Shown: piece by piece, positions 7,879 to 16,274 of the stretch
Layout of the letters: each line of letters starts with the position of its first letter
Position numbering within the stretch: position 1 is the first letter of the stretch
Assembly: GCF_001552135.1 (NCBI RefSeq)
Contig: NZ_BCQP01000042.1
Location: forward strand, 59,143 to 123,142
Reading direction: 5' to 3'
From: Actinomadura chibensis NBRC 106107
Lineage (GTDB): Bacteria > Actinomycetota > Actinomycetes > Streptosporangiales > Streptosporangiaceae
Length of the DNA stretch: 64,000 bases
Position numbers and translations under genes: made by a program
Notes under the pieces: generated by a model
Told to the model about the DNA's origin: nothing
Database searches by the model: none
What the model saw: only the letters and a program-made list of their open reading frames with translations

Positions 7879-8115
7879 ATGAATGCATTAGTCTGGTGGA
7901 AAGCATCGCGCAGTCACGAAGATGGAGATGCTTGCATTGAAGTCGGGGTGTGGCGCAAGGCGTCGCGTAGCACGGTTCAGAACGACAACTGTGTCGAGGT
8001 CGCCAGCGTCCAGGACGCGGTAGCGCTTCGCGACAGCAAAGACCCCGGCGGGCCGAAGCTCGTGGTGAGCCGACGTGACTTCCGCCGCCTCGTCGGGGTG
8101 CTCAAGGCGCGCTGA
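7879..8115 (+). CDS. DUF397 protein, copy 6 (one and a half domains, divergent C-terminus)
   Basis: A 78-aa protein. The N-terminal half (LVWWKASRSHEDGDACIEVG) closely matches copy 3; the following full domain (VWRKASRSTVQNDNCVEVAS) matches copy 4, but the C-terminus changes to GGPKLVVSRRDFRRLVGVLK. It therefore looks like a mosaic of other copies with a distinct end. It is the last DUF397 gene of the array, with an AAGG site before the ATG. Confidence 0.85.
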   Translation: MNALVWWKASRSHEDGDACIEVGVWRKASRSTVQNDNCVEVASVQDAVALRDSKDPGGPKLVVSRRDFRRLVGVLKAR

Positions 8116-8174
8116 CGTTCGCGCACGCCAGACAGTCGGGTGGCGTCTCGTGCCGCGCTATTCTGCGGGAGGTC

Positions 8175-8405
8175 GATGGAACGGAGCGAGCGATCTTCAC
8201 CTACGAGTTCGGCACTATCGAGTGGTTGTGGGACCAGGAGACCATCCAGGTCAACCTGCCGGGCGACTACGAGGAGATGTATCAGGGCAGCCACAGGGAG
8301 ATAGTGGCCCTACTCTCCGACCTTGGGCGTCAGGGCTGGGACGTGGCGTCCTGCTCCAGCACCGGAAACTGGCTCTTCTGGACGCTCCGCCGACACCGCT
8401 CCTAA
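8175..8405 (+). pseudogene. Conserved-looking small gene with probable N-terminal frameshift
   Basis: The frame ending at TAA 8403-8405 encodes a convincing small protein (IFTYEFGTIEWLWDQETIQV, then REIVALLSDLGRQGWDVAS and GNWLFWTLRRH). It has no ATG, GTG or TTG start back to the stop at 8076. A well-placed ATG at 8175 behind GGGAGG is in another frame. The sequence there holds GAGCGAGC; one more GAGC unit would join MERSER to AIFTYEFGTIEW in frame. I infer a 4-bp slippage deletion, or else use of a rare CTG/ATT start near 8160-8163. The protein resembles small actinomycete proteins of unknown function. Confidence 0.5.
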
Positions 8406-8532
8406 AGCCGTCCGCCGTGTGACTTAGGTCGGTGTGTGTCTACGACGGGCGAGCCGCCGCCAGAATGACGACGGCCGCCATCACCGTCCTTCCGCAGCAC
8501 CCTCTGATCAACCGACGCCGGGGGGCGGCGGG

Positions 8533-10197
8533 CTATGAGTGGGTGGTTTTCCAGAAGGTGCACTGGTGTTGTGTGTTGCGGTCGGTTTGGCCGGTCTTGG
8601 TGGTTGCGAGGGATTGCACCCAACCGTTGCTCTGGAAGGGCATCCAGTGGGGGTGTCCGCTGCTGTTGGGGTTTCCGGTGGCGGCGAACCGGGTCCAGTA
8701 GCTGATCATGGTCGTGGAGAGCTGCCGCTGGGCAGGCGTCTGAGGGCCGGGGAGTTGGTCGTCCTCGAACAGGTACTGGAGTTCGGCTCCGTGGAACGCG
8801 CCGGTCGGGAAGTTGGGTTTGGGCAGGGTGCCGAACCACGGGGCCGTCTCGTCCGCGAACTCGTAGGCGTAGACCGCGGTGTGCGCGGCGAGTGCGCGGT
8901 CCCGGTCCTGGGCGGGGCATCCCCAGGCCCAGTCGGTCACGACCGTGGACAGTGCCTCGCCCGCGGAGTGGAACTTGGCGACCGGATACCGCGCCAGGAC
9001 TCGCCGCAGGTCGGCCGGGCCGAACAGAGCGGCGAGCTGCTCGCGATAGCTGGCCGGGGTGGTGACCTTTCCGGTGGCGACCTCGATCGCCGCAGTGAAC
9101 AGGCGGTGTTCGTCCCGCGTGGTTCCCTGCATGACGGGGACGCGATTGAAGCGGCCGGTCGCGAATGCGCGCTCGGGGCTGAGTGGCAGGAAACCCCCGC
9201 CGACGGTGGGACCTGACCCGACACCGACGTCGGACCACTTGGCCAGTTCGCTGGCGGGCTTGGCGCGCAGGCAGGCCGCCGCGGTCACCGGGTTGGTGCA
9301 GCCGACCTTGGCCGCCACCTTGAGACCGTTCGCCTGACGGTCGGCGCGGGGCAGCGGGAACCAGGTCGCAGGCCCCGGTGACCACTTCTCACCGGTGCAC
9401 TGCGCGCTCTGCACGATCGCCCGATGGAACAGGCCCGCCGATGTCGGCGCGGCGAGTTGGGCGCAGACGCTGGTCCCGCCCGCGGACTCGCCGAAGATCG
9501 TGACGTTGCCGGGGTCGCCGCCGAACGCCGCGGCGTTGCGCCGCACCCAGCGCAGCGCGGCCTGCTGGTCTTCGAGACCGAAGTTTCCGGACAGGTTCCG
9601 GGCCTTGCCGTGGTCGAGTGCCGGATGGGCCAGGAATCCGAAGACTCCCAGCCGGTAGTTCGGGCTGACAACGATCACGTCGCCGTCAGCGGCCAGCCGC
9701 CGCGCGCCGTACAGGCTTCCGGCGCCGTTGAGGAACCCGTTGCCGTGGATCCACACCATCACCGGCAGCTTGCGTTTCCCGGTGGCGCGCGGCGTGGTGA
9801 CGTTGAGGAACAGGCAGTCCTCCGTCGTGCTGGGCTCGTCGATCAGCCCGGCGGCCTGGGCGCAGCGGTTGCCGGGCTTGGTGGCGTCCCGCACGCCCCG
9901 CCACGGCTTGGCCCGTCGCGGCGAGGCCCAGCGCAGGTCGCCCACGGGTGGCGCGGCGTATGGAATCCCCTGGAACACCCTGGCCGTCGAATCGACCCTG
10001 CCGCGGACGGCGCCCGCATCGGTCCGAACCACGGTAGAGGCGGCTGGGCTGTTGCCGCCGCGATGCGGTGACAGCGCGTCGGCCGCCCCTCCGCCGACGA
10101 TCGAGCCGGGGAGCGACGCCGCGGTCAGCAGCACCACCACGCTGCCGAGCCGTAGGGCGCGCCGACCCGGCGCGTGGTGTCGATGCAGCAGTTCCAT
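8533..10197 (-). CDS. Secreted carboxylesterase, type B (para-nitrobenzyl esterase family)
   Basis: A 554-aa alpha/beta hydrolase that would hydrolyse carboxylic esters outside the cell. The N-terminus has a basic stretch and hydrophobic segment (LGSVVVLLTAASLPGSIVGG) like a signal peptide. Diagnostic motifs are FQGIPYAAPPVGDLRW, EDCLFLNV, the oxyanion-hole HGNGFLNGAG, and the nucleophile elbow GESAGG with Ser238. A later Glu (RDEHRLF region) and His (FHGAELQYLF) complete the triad. The length is typical for the family. It is divergent from a TetR gene, and a palindrome lies between them, so substrate-induced derepression is likely. Confidence 0.93.
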   Translation of the reverse strand: MELLHRHHAPGRRALRLGSVVVLLTAASLPGSIVGGGAADALSPHRGGNSPAASTVVRTDAGAVRGRVDSTARVFQGIPYAAPPVGDLRWASPRRAKPWRGVRDATKPGNRCAQAAGLIDEPSTTEDCLFLNVTTPRATGKRKLPVMVWIHGNGFLNGAGSLYGARRLAADGDVIVVSPNYRLGVFGFLAHPALDHGKARNLSGNFGLEDQQAALRWVRRNAAAFGGDPGNVTIFGESAGGTSVCAQLAAPTSAGLFHRAIVQSAQCTGEKWSPGPATWFPLPRADRQANGLKVAAKVGCTNPVTAAACLRAKPASELAKWSDVGVGSGPTVGGGFLPLSPERAFATGRFNRVPVMQGTTRDEHRLFTAAIEVATGKVTTPASYREQLAALFGPADLRRVLARYPVAKFHSAGEALSTVVTDWAWGCPAQDRDRALAAHTAVYAYEFADETAPWFGTLPKPNFPTGAFHGAELQYLFEDDQLPGPQTPAQRQLSTTMISYWTRFAATGNPNSSGHPHWMPFQSNGWVQSLATTKTGQTDRNTQHQCTFWKTTHS

Positions 10198-10234
10198 GTC
10201 GTGCTCCCTCTGTCGAGACTTATTTGTGTGGGGT

Positions 10235-10254
10235 CCACACTAAATTAAGTGTGG
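10235..10254. promoter_or_regulatory. Palindromic operator between esterase and TetR genes
   Basis: CCACACTAAATTAAGTGTGG has perfect 7-bp arms around six AT bases. It lies 38 bp upstream of the esterase start and 67 bp upstream of the TetR start, the usual place for an autoregulating TetR operator. Confidence 0.7.
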
Positions 10255-10320
10255 GGCACGCACGAAGTCAAGGTAGAGTCGGCCGGACAGGATCCCCGGT
10301 CGAGCGGAGGAGGTCACCGG

Positions 10321-11097
10321 ATGCCGGTCACGGACGACTCCGACCTGCCGCCGGGCCTGGCCTTGGCGTGGGGCCTGCCCGCCAAGACGACCAAGCTCGG
10401 GCGCAAGCCGTCGAAGAGCGTCGAGGAGATCGTCGGCGCGGCCGTCGAGCTGGCCGACGCGGACGGGTTCGGCGCCCTGTCGATGCCCAAGATCGCCCAG
10501 CGGCTCGGGCTGACCGCCAACGCGATCTACCGGTATGTGAGGTCCCGGGACGAACTGCTGGTCCTGGTCGCCGAGGCCGCCTGGGGTCCGGCGCCGGACC
10601 TCGCGTCCGGGACGGGAGGCTGGCGCGATGCGGCGAACGTGTGGACGCGGGCGATGATCGACCGGTGCGACGTCCACCCCTGGCTGTGCGATCTCCCCGT
10701 CCGCGGGGCCCCGGTGACGCCGAACATGCTGGACTGGGCAGAGGCGATCCTGGAAGTGCTGACCGGCGCCGGGCTGACCCCCACCGAGGCCCTGGGGTGC
10801 GCCTTCGTGCTGGACGGTTATGCGCGGCAGATCGGCGGCATGCGTCGCGACCTGCGGTACAGCACCGCGACTCCGACGCAGTCGGACACCGTGACCAGGT
10901 TCCTCCTGCCCCGGCTGCGCGAACGCGGACACTCGGTCCTGGCGTCCATGATGGACGGCGACGACTACACCGACGACGTCGCCGACGATGACGTGACCTT
11001 CGGGCTCGACCGGATCCTGGACGGGATCGGCGCACTGGTCGCGGCGAAACGTGCTGCGGAGCCAACCGCGCAGGGTGATCGAGGAGCCCGCGAATGA
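10321..11097 (+). CDS. TetR-family transcriptional regulator (esterase-linked)
   Basis: A 258-aa TetR regulator. The helix-turn-helix (about residues 38-82) contains ALSMPKIAQRLGLTANAIYR and YVRSRDELL; the C-terminal ligand domain includes DGYARQIGGMRRDL. I chose ATG 10321, which follows GGAGGAGG, over a GTG at 10249 inside the palindrome. The C-terminal domain resembles the TetR_C tetracycline-repressor-like group. It is divergent from the secreted esterase and is presumably its repressor. Confidence 0.9.
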   Translation: MPVTDDSDLPPGLALAWGLPAKTTKLGRKPSKSVEEIVGAAVELADADGFGALSMPKIAQRLGLTANAIYRYVRSRDELLVLVAEAAWGPAPDLASGTGGWRDAANVWTRAMIDRCDVHPWLCDLPVRGAPVTPNMLDWAEAILEVLTGAGLTPTEALGCAFVLDGYARQIGGMRRDLRYSTATPTQSDTVTRFLLPRLRERGHSVLASMMDGDDYTDDVADDDVTFGLDRILDGIGALVAAKRAAEPTAQGDRGARE

Positions 11098-11549
11098 GAG
11101 CTTCAGCGCGGCAACCTCGGCGGTACCGCGCTCATTGCCCGTCCCTCCTCGGGCCGGAATGCACCCATAACTCGGCCGGAGTGACCGGCGAATTGGTCGG
11201 GGACGAACGCGGCACGGGAGCGATCCCGGAGCGGTGATGCGGCCACTTCCGGTCGTTCCCGGACGTGTTAACCGCCTGCTCAGCGCCCCGTCGTGATCTT
11301 GAAACGGTGATTGGAACGATTCTTTGTCAAAGGGTCGGCGTTGACTGTCGATAATCGACGATCAAGCTGAGTCGGACGCGACTCCACCTGGCAATCGCGG
11401 TGCGCTCGGAAGTTGAAAAACTCTGATTGACGGTTCTTGACCATAAAAGTTAGCATTTAAGCAGATCCCGGGTCTGTCTTCATTGGCGGCGTTCGGTCTA
11501 TCCGGAGACCCGACGCCGTCTCCACGTCTCCCCCCGAGTTAGGAATGCC
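11098..11549. other. Intergenic region with palindrome and possible promoter
   Basis: No gene seen. GTCGATAATCGAC at 11347-11359 is a perfect 13-bp palindrome. Further on, TTGACG (11427-11432), a 17-bp spacer and TTAGCA form a plausible but weak promoter for the DUF4360 gene. The part from 11280 to 11470 is clearly more AT-rich than its surroundings. Confidence 0.45.
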
Positions 11550-12206
11550 ATGCGTAAAGGGATCGCCTTATCTGCGGCCGCCGCGGCGTTAGTCATGACC
11601 GCGGCGTCGGTCACTCCCGCTGCCGCTGCCGCGTCCGAGCGTCTGCTTGCCCACGGTCCGACCGGAGTCACCATAAAAATCGTGAACTACAACGGCAGCG
11701 GCTGTCCGAAGGACACCGCCGAGGTCGCCATAGCGCCCACCGCCGACTCGTTCACGATCACCTACGCCAAGTACATCGCCCAGGCGGGCGGCACGGCCAC
11801 GCCCATCGACTCCCGCAAGAGCTGCCAGCTCGTCCTGAACGTCCATGTCCCACACGGGTACAGCTACTCCGTCTCGTCAACGGAACACCGGGGCTACGCC
11901 TCCCTGCAACCCGGTGCGAACGGCACGCAGGTCGCCACCTACTACTTCCAAGGCCAGCCGGAGACCGCGGCGATCCCGCATTCGCTCGTCGGCCCTCTCA
12001 AGAAGAACTGGCAGTTCAACGACAGCGTGCCGGTCTCGCAACTCGTATGGTCGCCATGCGGCGAGGAGCGGAACTTCAACATCAAGACCGAAGTGCGGGT
12101 AGACCCGGGGACCTCCGACCCGACCAAGGTCAGCTTCGTCGGTGTGGACTCCCTCGACAACACCATCAAGACGATCTACCGCTACACCTGGAAGCTCTGC
12201 CCCTGA
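11550..12206 (+). CDS. Secreted DUF4360 protein
   Basis: A 218-aa exported protein of unknown function. A classic signal peptide (MRKGIALSAAAAALVMTAAS, ending VTPAAAA) is followed by the DUF4360 features: VTIKIVNYNGSGCPKDTAEV near the start, two cysteines forming a likely disulfide (GCP and SCQLVL), RGYASLQPG, and the C-terminal pair SPCGEERNFNI and WKLCP. Length and cysteine spacing fit the family, known in actinomycetes and also in fungi. An upstream palindrome may regulate it. A 34-aa secreted-type ORF follows. Confidence 0.88.
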   Translation: MRKGIALSAAAAALVMTAASVTPAAAAASERLLAHGPTGVTIKIVNYNGSGCPKDTAEVAIAPTADSFTITYAKYIAQAGGTATPIDSRKSCQLVLNVHVPHGYSYSVSSTEHRGYASLQPGANGTQVATYYFQGQPETAAIPHSLVGPLKKNWQFNDSVPVSQLVWSPCGEERNFNIKTEVRVDPGTSDPTKVSFVGVDSLDNTIKTIYRYTWKLCP

Positions 12207-12254
12207 CCGGGTCGCCCGTCTCCGAACAACCTCCTGCGGAAAGAACAAGGGTCC

Positions 12255-12359
12255 ATGCGTGAGGGAGTGTTATTCCTCTCCGCTCTCGCGTTGATCGCGG
12301 GCATCGCCCCCGCGGTGTCGGCGGCGGCGGCGTCGAACGCCCCGCCGCCACCGGGGTAG
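12255..12359 (+). CDS. Possible 34-aa secreted mini-peptide or truncated paralogue
   Basis: The ATG-to-TAG reading gives 34 residues: a basic start, a hydrophobic core (LFLSALALIAGIAPA), an AxA-like cleavage region (VSAAAA) and then only SNAPPPPG. It is thus a signal peptide with an eight-residue tail. The ribosome site (CAAGGGTCC) is weak. Either it is a tiny exported peptide or the stub of a second DUF4360-like gene lost by deletion. No homologue can be named. Confidence 0.35.
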   Translation: MREGVLFLSALALIAGIAPAVSAAAASNAPPPPG

Positions 12360-12367
12360 GCCGATGG

Positions 12368-12973
12368 TCAGACGATCTTGGTCAGCACGCCGGACTCGAT
12401 GACGATGAGGCCGCCGATGGCGATGAAGACGGCGGGGACGAGCCACTGGCCATAGCGTTCGACGATCGCGATGACCTTCCCGTGCGAGCCGAGCCACGAC
12501 GCGGCCAGGCACCACAGGGCGACTCCGACGGCGAACACGCCGATGGTGACGAGGGTCGAGGCGGTGCCGATGGTGCGGAAGACGGGTGTGTAGACCGAGA
12601 TGTTGTCCGCGCCGTTGGCGATGGTCACCCCGGCCACCGGCAGCAGGCCGGTCGCGACGGCGGGCGGGGCGCCGTCCTCGCCGTCGTGCGCCCGGACGGC
12701 TGCCACCAGCCCTTTGACGCCGAGCGCGAGAGGCACCAGGCCGAGCAGCCCGACCCAGTCGTCGGGGACGACTGTCAGCCCGAGCGCCGCGACCACGGAC
12801 ACCAGCACCAGGACCGCGATCCCCGCGTACTGGCCGCCCCAGATCTGCCACGTCCGGGGACGGCCGGTGGCGCGCGAGGACAGGAACAGCACCGTCAGCA
12901 CGATGATGTCGTCCACATTCGTCCCGGCGAACATTCCCGCCGCCGTGCCGAGAGTGCCCACGATCCCGTCCAC
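12368..12973 (-). CDS. CadD-family transporter
   Basis: An integral membrane protein of about 201 aa in the cadmium-resistance transporter (CadD) family, which exports Cd2+ or related cations. The N-terminal AAGMFAGTNVDDIIVLTVLF stretch contains the family's membrane Asp pair, and a second copy of the pattern is VTIANGADNISVYTP. Five or six membrane helices are visible. The GTG at 12973 gives the family's usual length; the upstream in-frame part is Arg/Ser-rich and not part of the family. No metal-responsive regulator is adjacent. The ion specificity is inferred only. Confidence 0.85.
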   Translation of the reverse strand: MDGIVGTLGTAAGMFAGTNVDDIIVLTVLFLSSRATGRPRTWQIWGGQYAGIAVLVLVSVVAALGLTVVPDDWVGLLGLVPLALGVKGLVAAVRAHDGEDGAPPAVATGLLPVAGVTIANGADNISVYTPVFRTIGTASTLVTIGVFAVGVALWCLAASWLGSHGKVIAIVERYGQWLVPAVFIAIGGLIVIESGVLTKIV

Positions 12974-13259
12974 AGCCCAGGAACGTACCGGATCAACCCA
13001 CCACAACGCGGACGACCTCCCGCCCCGAGCCCGCCCCGCGCGCCGTTTCCCATTGGGAATGGGGACATTGGATCTCGAAGATGGCGCGCTCGTGATTCCC
13101 GGCGCTTCCGTCGCTCGTCTCCGCGTCGATGGGATTCTCTTGCCGGAAATATGGCGAAGCATCCGCCTGCCGCTGATCATCTCCAGGACGCCGTAGGCGG
13201 AGCGGGGTCGCCTTGGGGGGACGGATCTGGGGGAAAGTTTGAGGTGATCAGCGTGTGGC

Positions 13260-14840
13260 GTGAATTATGAACCCATGAATGACGCGAAGGCGGCAACGGA
13301 GACGCCGGGGGACGCGGGACGTCGTATGTCCAGCTCGGACGTGGTCCTGGATGCCCACGTTCGGGCGCGGGCGCACGAAGCGGCACGGGGTCGCCATGCT
13401 CGCCCCGGTCCCGGCCATTTATTGGGGGACCGGTACGAGTTGGTGGAACGGCTCGGCCAGGGCGGAATGGGCACCGTGTGGAAGGGCCGCGACCTGGTGA
13501 TCGGCCGCGATGTCGCCATCAAGGAACCCCGCCTGCCCAGGCACGTGCCCGATGAGGACAGGCACGCGGCGTTCGCGCGGTTGGAGCGGGAGGCTCGTGC
13601 CGCCGCGCAGATCGACCATCCCTCGATCGTCCGCATTCACGACGTGGTGTCGGTGGACGACCAGCCGTGGATCATCATGGAGTTGATCCGCGGCCGGTCC
13701 CTCGCCGAGATCCTCGCCGAGGGCACGCTGCCTCCGGCGGAGGCCGCCAGAATCGCGCTGCCCGTCGTCAACGCGCTGTCCGCGACCCATGCCCGAAAGG
13801 TCCTGCACCGCGACGTGAAACCGGCGAACATCATGATCGAGGTGTCCGATCGCATCGTGCTGACCGATTTCGGTATCGCCAGCATCGAGGGCGAAAGGCC
13901 CCTGACTCGGGAAGGCACTCTGATCGGCTCACCCGAGTACACCGCGCCGGAGCGCATTCTCGGCCACCTGCCGGGGCCCGCGTCGGACTTCTTCTCACTC
14001 GGGGTATTGCTCTACACGGCGATCGAGGGTTTCTCGCCTTTCCTCCGCCAGACATGGCAGGCGACGCACCAAGCCGTCCTGCGCGCTGAGCCGCCGCCTC
14101 CCTCGCAGGCCGGTGCACTCTCCGAACTCATCATGGCGTTGCTGAACAAGGAGCCGCAAAGGCGGCCGCCGAGCGAGGAAATCGTCTACGTCCTCGAAAA
14201 GGCCGCGAGCCCGCAGACCCTGCTGGTGGGAGGCCGAGGGCCGGACCAGGGGCGGACCGAACCCGTGGTCAACCGCCCTGGCTGGGGACGGTCCGCGGTC
14301 GCGGCGCTGACCGCGTCGGTCGTGACCGGCGCCGCCGTCGCGGCCGTGATGTGGCCGGGGGAGTCCGGGCAGACGGCCGCAAACATCCCTCAAGGCTGGA
14401 CGGTGCATCACAAGCTCGGCGCCTCCATCGCCGTCCCGGGCAACTACAAGGCGCGCGACTTGTTCGACCACGGAGGCGGCGTGGTCTTCCAGGCGGAAGA
14501 GGGCCAGGTAGACCGCGAGCTCATCCTCCTTCGTTGGGACCTGGTGGACGGCTCCCCAGCGGCCAGGGCCGACTACTGGTACCGGCAATTCGCGAACGAT
14601 CCCAAATTCACCGACCGGCAGATCACGGTCTCCGACGCGCTGGTGAACGGACGGAAGAGCAAGGCCCTCACCATGACCTACCGCCCCGGCGGCGGAGAAC
14701 TCTGGCGCAAGAAAGAGGTGTACTACAACGCCGACGGACAGCTCTGGAAACTCATCTACGACTCGGCCATCGTCAACGAGCAGGACACCGGCGGCGACGA
14801 ACTCATCGAACTCGCCATGCGAACCTTCAAGACCGGCTAG
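13260..14840 (+). CDS. Membrane Ser/Thr protein kinase (PknB-like) with extracellular tail
   Basis: A eukaryotic-type kinase of up to 526 aa. The glycine loop LGQGGMGTVWKG, the catalytic Lys in VAIKEP, the HRDVKPANIM loop, DFG and the APE equivalent (SPEYTAPERI) are all intact, so it should be active. One membrane helix (SAVAALTASVVTGAAVAAVM, about residues 344-363) leads to an external domain of about 160 aa that has no PASTA repeats. The start could be GTG 13260 or ATG 13275; neither has a strong ribosome site. The ligand of the outer domain is unknown. Confidence 0.93.
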   Translation: MNYEPMNDAKAATETPGDAGRRMSSSDVVLDAHVRARAHEAARGRHARPGPGHLLGDRYELVERLGQGGMGTVWKGRDLVIGRDVAIKEPRLPRHVPDEDRHAAFARLEREARAAAQIDHPSIVRIHDVVSVDDQPWIIMELIRGRSLAEILAEGTLPPAEAARIALPVVNALSATHARKVLHRDVKPANIMIEVSDRIVLTDFGIASIEGERPLTREGTLIGSPEYTAPERILGHLPGPASDFFSLGVLLYTAIEGFSPFLRQTWQATHQAVLRAEPPPPSQAGALSELIMALLNKEPQRRPPSEEIVYVLEKAASPQTLLVGGRGPDQGRTEPVVNRPGWGRSAVAALTASVVTGAAVAAVMWPGESGQTAANIPQGWTVHHKLGASIAVPGNYKARDLFDHGGGVVFQAEEGQVDRELILLRWDLVDGSPAARADYWYRQFANDPKFTDRQITVSDALVNGRKSKALTMTYRPGGGELWRKKEVYYNADGQLWKLIYDSAIVNEQDTGGDELIELAMRTFKTG

Positions 14841-14919
14841 GCGGACGCCACCCGACTAAAGTGACGCCACCAGGTTGACCATCGGCCGATGTGACGCCCG
14901 GGGCCCGTGATCCACAGTC

Positions 14920-15564
14920 TTGGGGGATGACCGATGCAGAGAACGACACCTGGTTTCCCGGCCCCCTCATCCCGCGGGCGGCCAGTTGGCCGCCTATGCC
15001 CGCGATCCGACTTTGGTTACGGCCAGCTATGCGGTATTCGTCGCCGGTGCTTTGCTTTTATGGCCCGCGATCTGCACATTGGCGCGGATCACCGCCACTG
15101 GATCACCCCGTCTCGCCCGCTGGGGCGGGACGCTCGTCATCATGGGCCTGTTCGCCCGGCTGTACTACGCCGGTGTAGACCACAGCGCCTTCGAACTGTC
15201 CACAACTCAGGATTGGGAACACACGACCCGGACCGTCTTGGACCAGTACGTGGGATTGTCCTACGGCCCGTGGCGAATCCCGGTCGCGGCCGCGTTCTGC
15301 CATTACGTGGGCGTCCTGCTCATGACCATCGCCGCGTTCCGATCGCGTACGTTCGGCCTCGCCCGCTGCCTGCTGTTCCTGGCATCGGGTGTGGTGTTCA
15401 TGGGAGTGCTCAAGGAGAGCACCCTCCTCGACGTCGTAGTGACCAGCGGCCTGTGCGTGGTGCTCGTCCCACTGGGCGTGCGGACACTCCGCCGCAACGT
15501 CCCGGCCCCGCTCGCCGACGCACGCCGTCATCAGCCCAGAGCGCCGCGACTCTTGAGCTGGTGA
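14920..15564 (+). CDS. Hypothetical four-helix membrane protein
   Basis: An unrecognised membrane protein of up to 214 aa. The body has four hydrophobic segments (for example ASYAVFVAGALLLWPAICTL, GGTLVIMGLFARLYYAGV, AAFCHYVGVLLMTIAAF and VVTSGLCVVLVPLGV). The TTG at 14920 is only a provisional start: the first 20 or so residues (MGDDRCRERHL) look unlike a protein N-terminus, and an ATG at 14928 in a different frame reads MTDAENDTW, which could mean a sequencing or real frameshift. It stands alone between the kinase and the peptidoglycan-binding gene. Confidence 0.6.
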   Translation: MGDDRCRERHLVSRPPHPAGGQLAAYARDPTLVTASYAVFVAGALLLWPAICTLARITATGSPRLARWGGTLVIMGLFARLYYAGVDHSAFELSTTQDWEHTTRTVLDQYVGLSYGPWRIPVAAAFCHYVGVLLMTIAAFRSRTFGLARCLLFLASGVVFMGVLKESTLLDVVVTSGLCVVLVPLGVRTLRRNVPAPLADARRHQPRAPRLLSW

Positions 15565-15597
15565 CGACCCCATCGGGCCACTACCCGGGTGACGCCG

Positions 15598-15632
15598 ACA
15601 TTCCCGGCGGACGGTGTATCTCGCCGGAATGT
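15598..15632. terminator. Stem-loop after the membrane protein gene
   Basis: ACATTCCCGGCG (15598-15609) pairs with CGCCGGAATGT (15622-15632) with one bulged C and a 12-nt loop. It is a likely terminator, or a regulatory hairpin upstream of the next gene. Confidence 0.55.
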
Positions 15633-15734
15633 TCGCGTATGACCGTGACCGGACAGCGGGGCGCCGTCCCCGAACCACCGCCGTCCGGCGGCCCTCTCAC
15701 CTGGCGTAACCCACTACACACCGGGGAGTACAGG

Positions 15735-16271
15735 ATGAACCTCAAGCGGATCGCGGTCGCCGGGCTCGCCGCCGGGAGCATGGTGCTGGGGGGCGCGGTG
15801 TTCGCCTCGCCCGCCTCGGCCGACCCCGAGCCCACCTACAACGGGCTCACCTGGCCGGTGCTCCGGCAGGGCCAGACGAGCGAGAACGTCCGGGCCCTGC
15901 AGTGGCTGCTCAACTGCCACGGCGACAAGGTGGCCGTGCCCTCGCACTTCGGCCCGAAGACCCACGCCGCGGTGCGCAGCTTCCAGTACAAGAACGGCAA
16001 CAAGGTCGACGGCATCGTCGGCGCCTCCACCTGGCTCAGCCTCACCGGCAAGGGCGGGTTCTCCTACGGCGAGCGCAACGACTGCGTCAAGGGCCTGCAG
16101 GTGGCGCTCAACAAGTGGCGTTACAACGACGACCTGCCCATCACCGGCTACTTCGGCCCGCGCACCCGGACCAAGCTGAACAAGTTCCAGAGCGCCCACG
16201 GGCTTCCCGTCCACGCCTTCGCCGACCCCAAGGACTGGAACAAGCTCGTCTCCACCCCCGCGGGCAAGTGA
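15735..16271 (+). CDS. Secreted peptidoglycan-binding protein with two PG_binding_1 domains
   Basis: A 178-aa exported protein. The signal peptide (MNLKRIAVAGLAAGSMVLGG, cut near ASPASADPE) is followed by two peptidoglycan-binding repeats: QGQTSENVRALQWLLN with FGPKTHAAVRSFQYKNG, then NDCVKGLQVALNKW with FGPRTRTKLNKFQSAHG. No catalytic domain is attached, so it probably binds cell wall without cutting it, or recruits another protein. ATG 15735 follows AGTACAGG. The convergent HD gene follows after a hairpin. Confidence 0.9.
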   Translation: MNLKRIAVAGLAAGSMVLGGAVFASPASADPEPTYNGLTWPVLRQGQTSENVRALQWLLNCHGDKVAVPSHFGPKTHAAVRSFQYKNGNKVDGIVGASTWLSLTGKGGFSYGERNDCVKGLQVALNKWRYNDDLPITGYFGPRTRTKLNKFQSAHGLPVHAFADPKDWNKLVSTPAGK

Positions 16272-16274
16272 CCC

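Larger units (their letters stand above)
6572..8115 (+). repeat. Tandem array of six DUF397 genes with repeated leaders
   Basis: Six consecutive DUF397 genes share long stretches of near-identical DNA, for example the leaders at 7256-7310 and 7549-7603, and the 3' ends ATCAGCAACAGCGACTTCCG in copies 1, 3 and 4. The array is therefore a direct repeat prone to homologous recombination. Copies 3-6 share a fused extra half-domain absent from copies 1 and 2. Confidence 0.85.

Noticed and set aside
8075..8422. 115-codon frame overlapping the last DUF397 gene and the broken small gene
   Set aside because: It has no family features, while the alternative frame (FTYEFGTIEWLWDQETI) looks coding.
12166..12351. 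61-codon minus-strand frame over the DUF4360 3' end
   Set aside because: Arg/Pro/Ser-rich shadow frame with no supporting motif.
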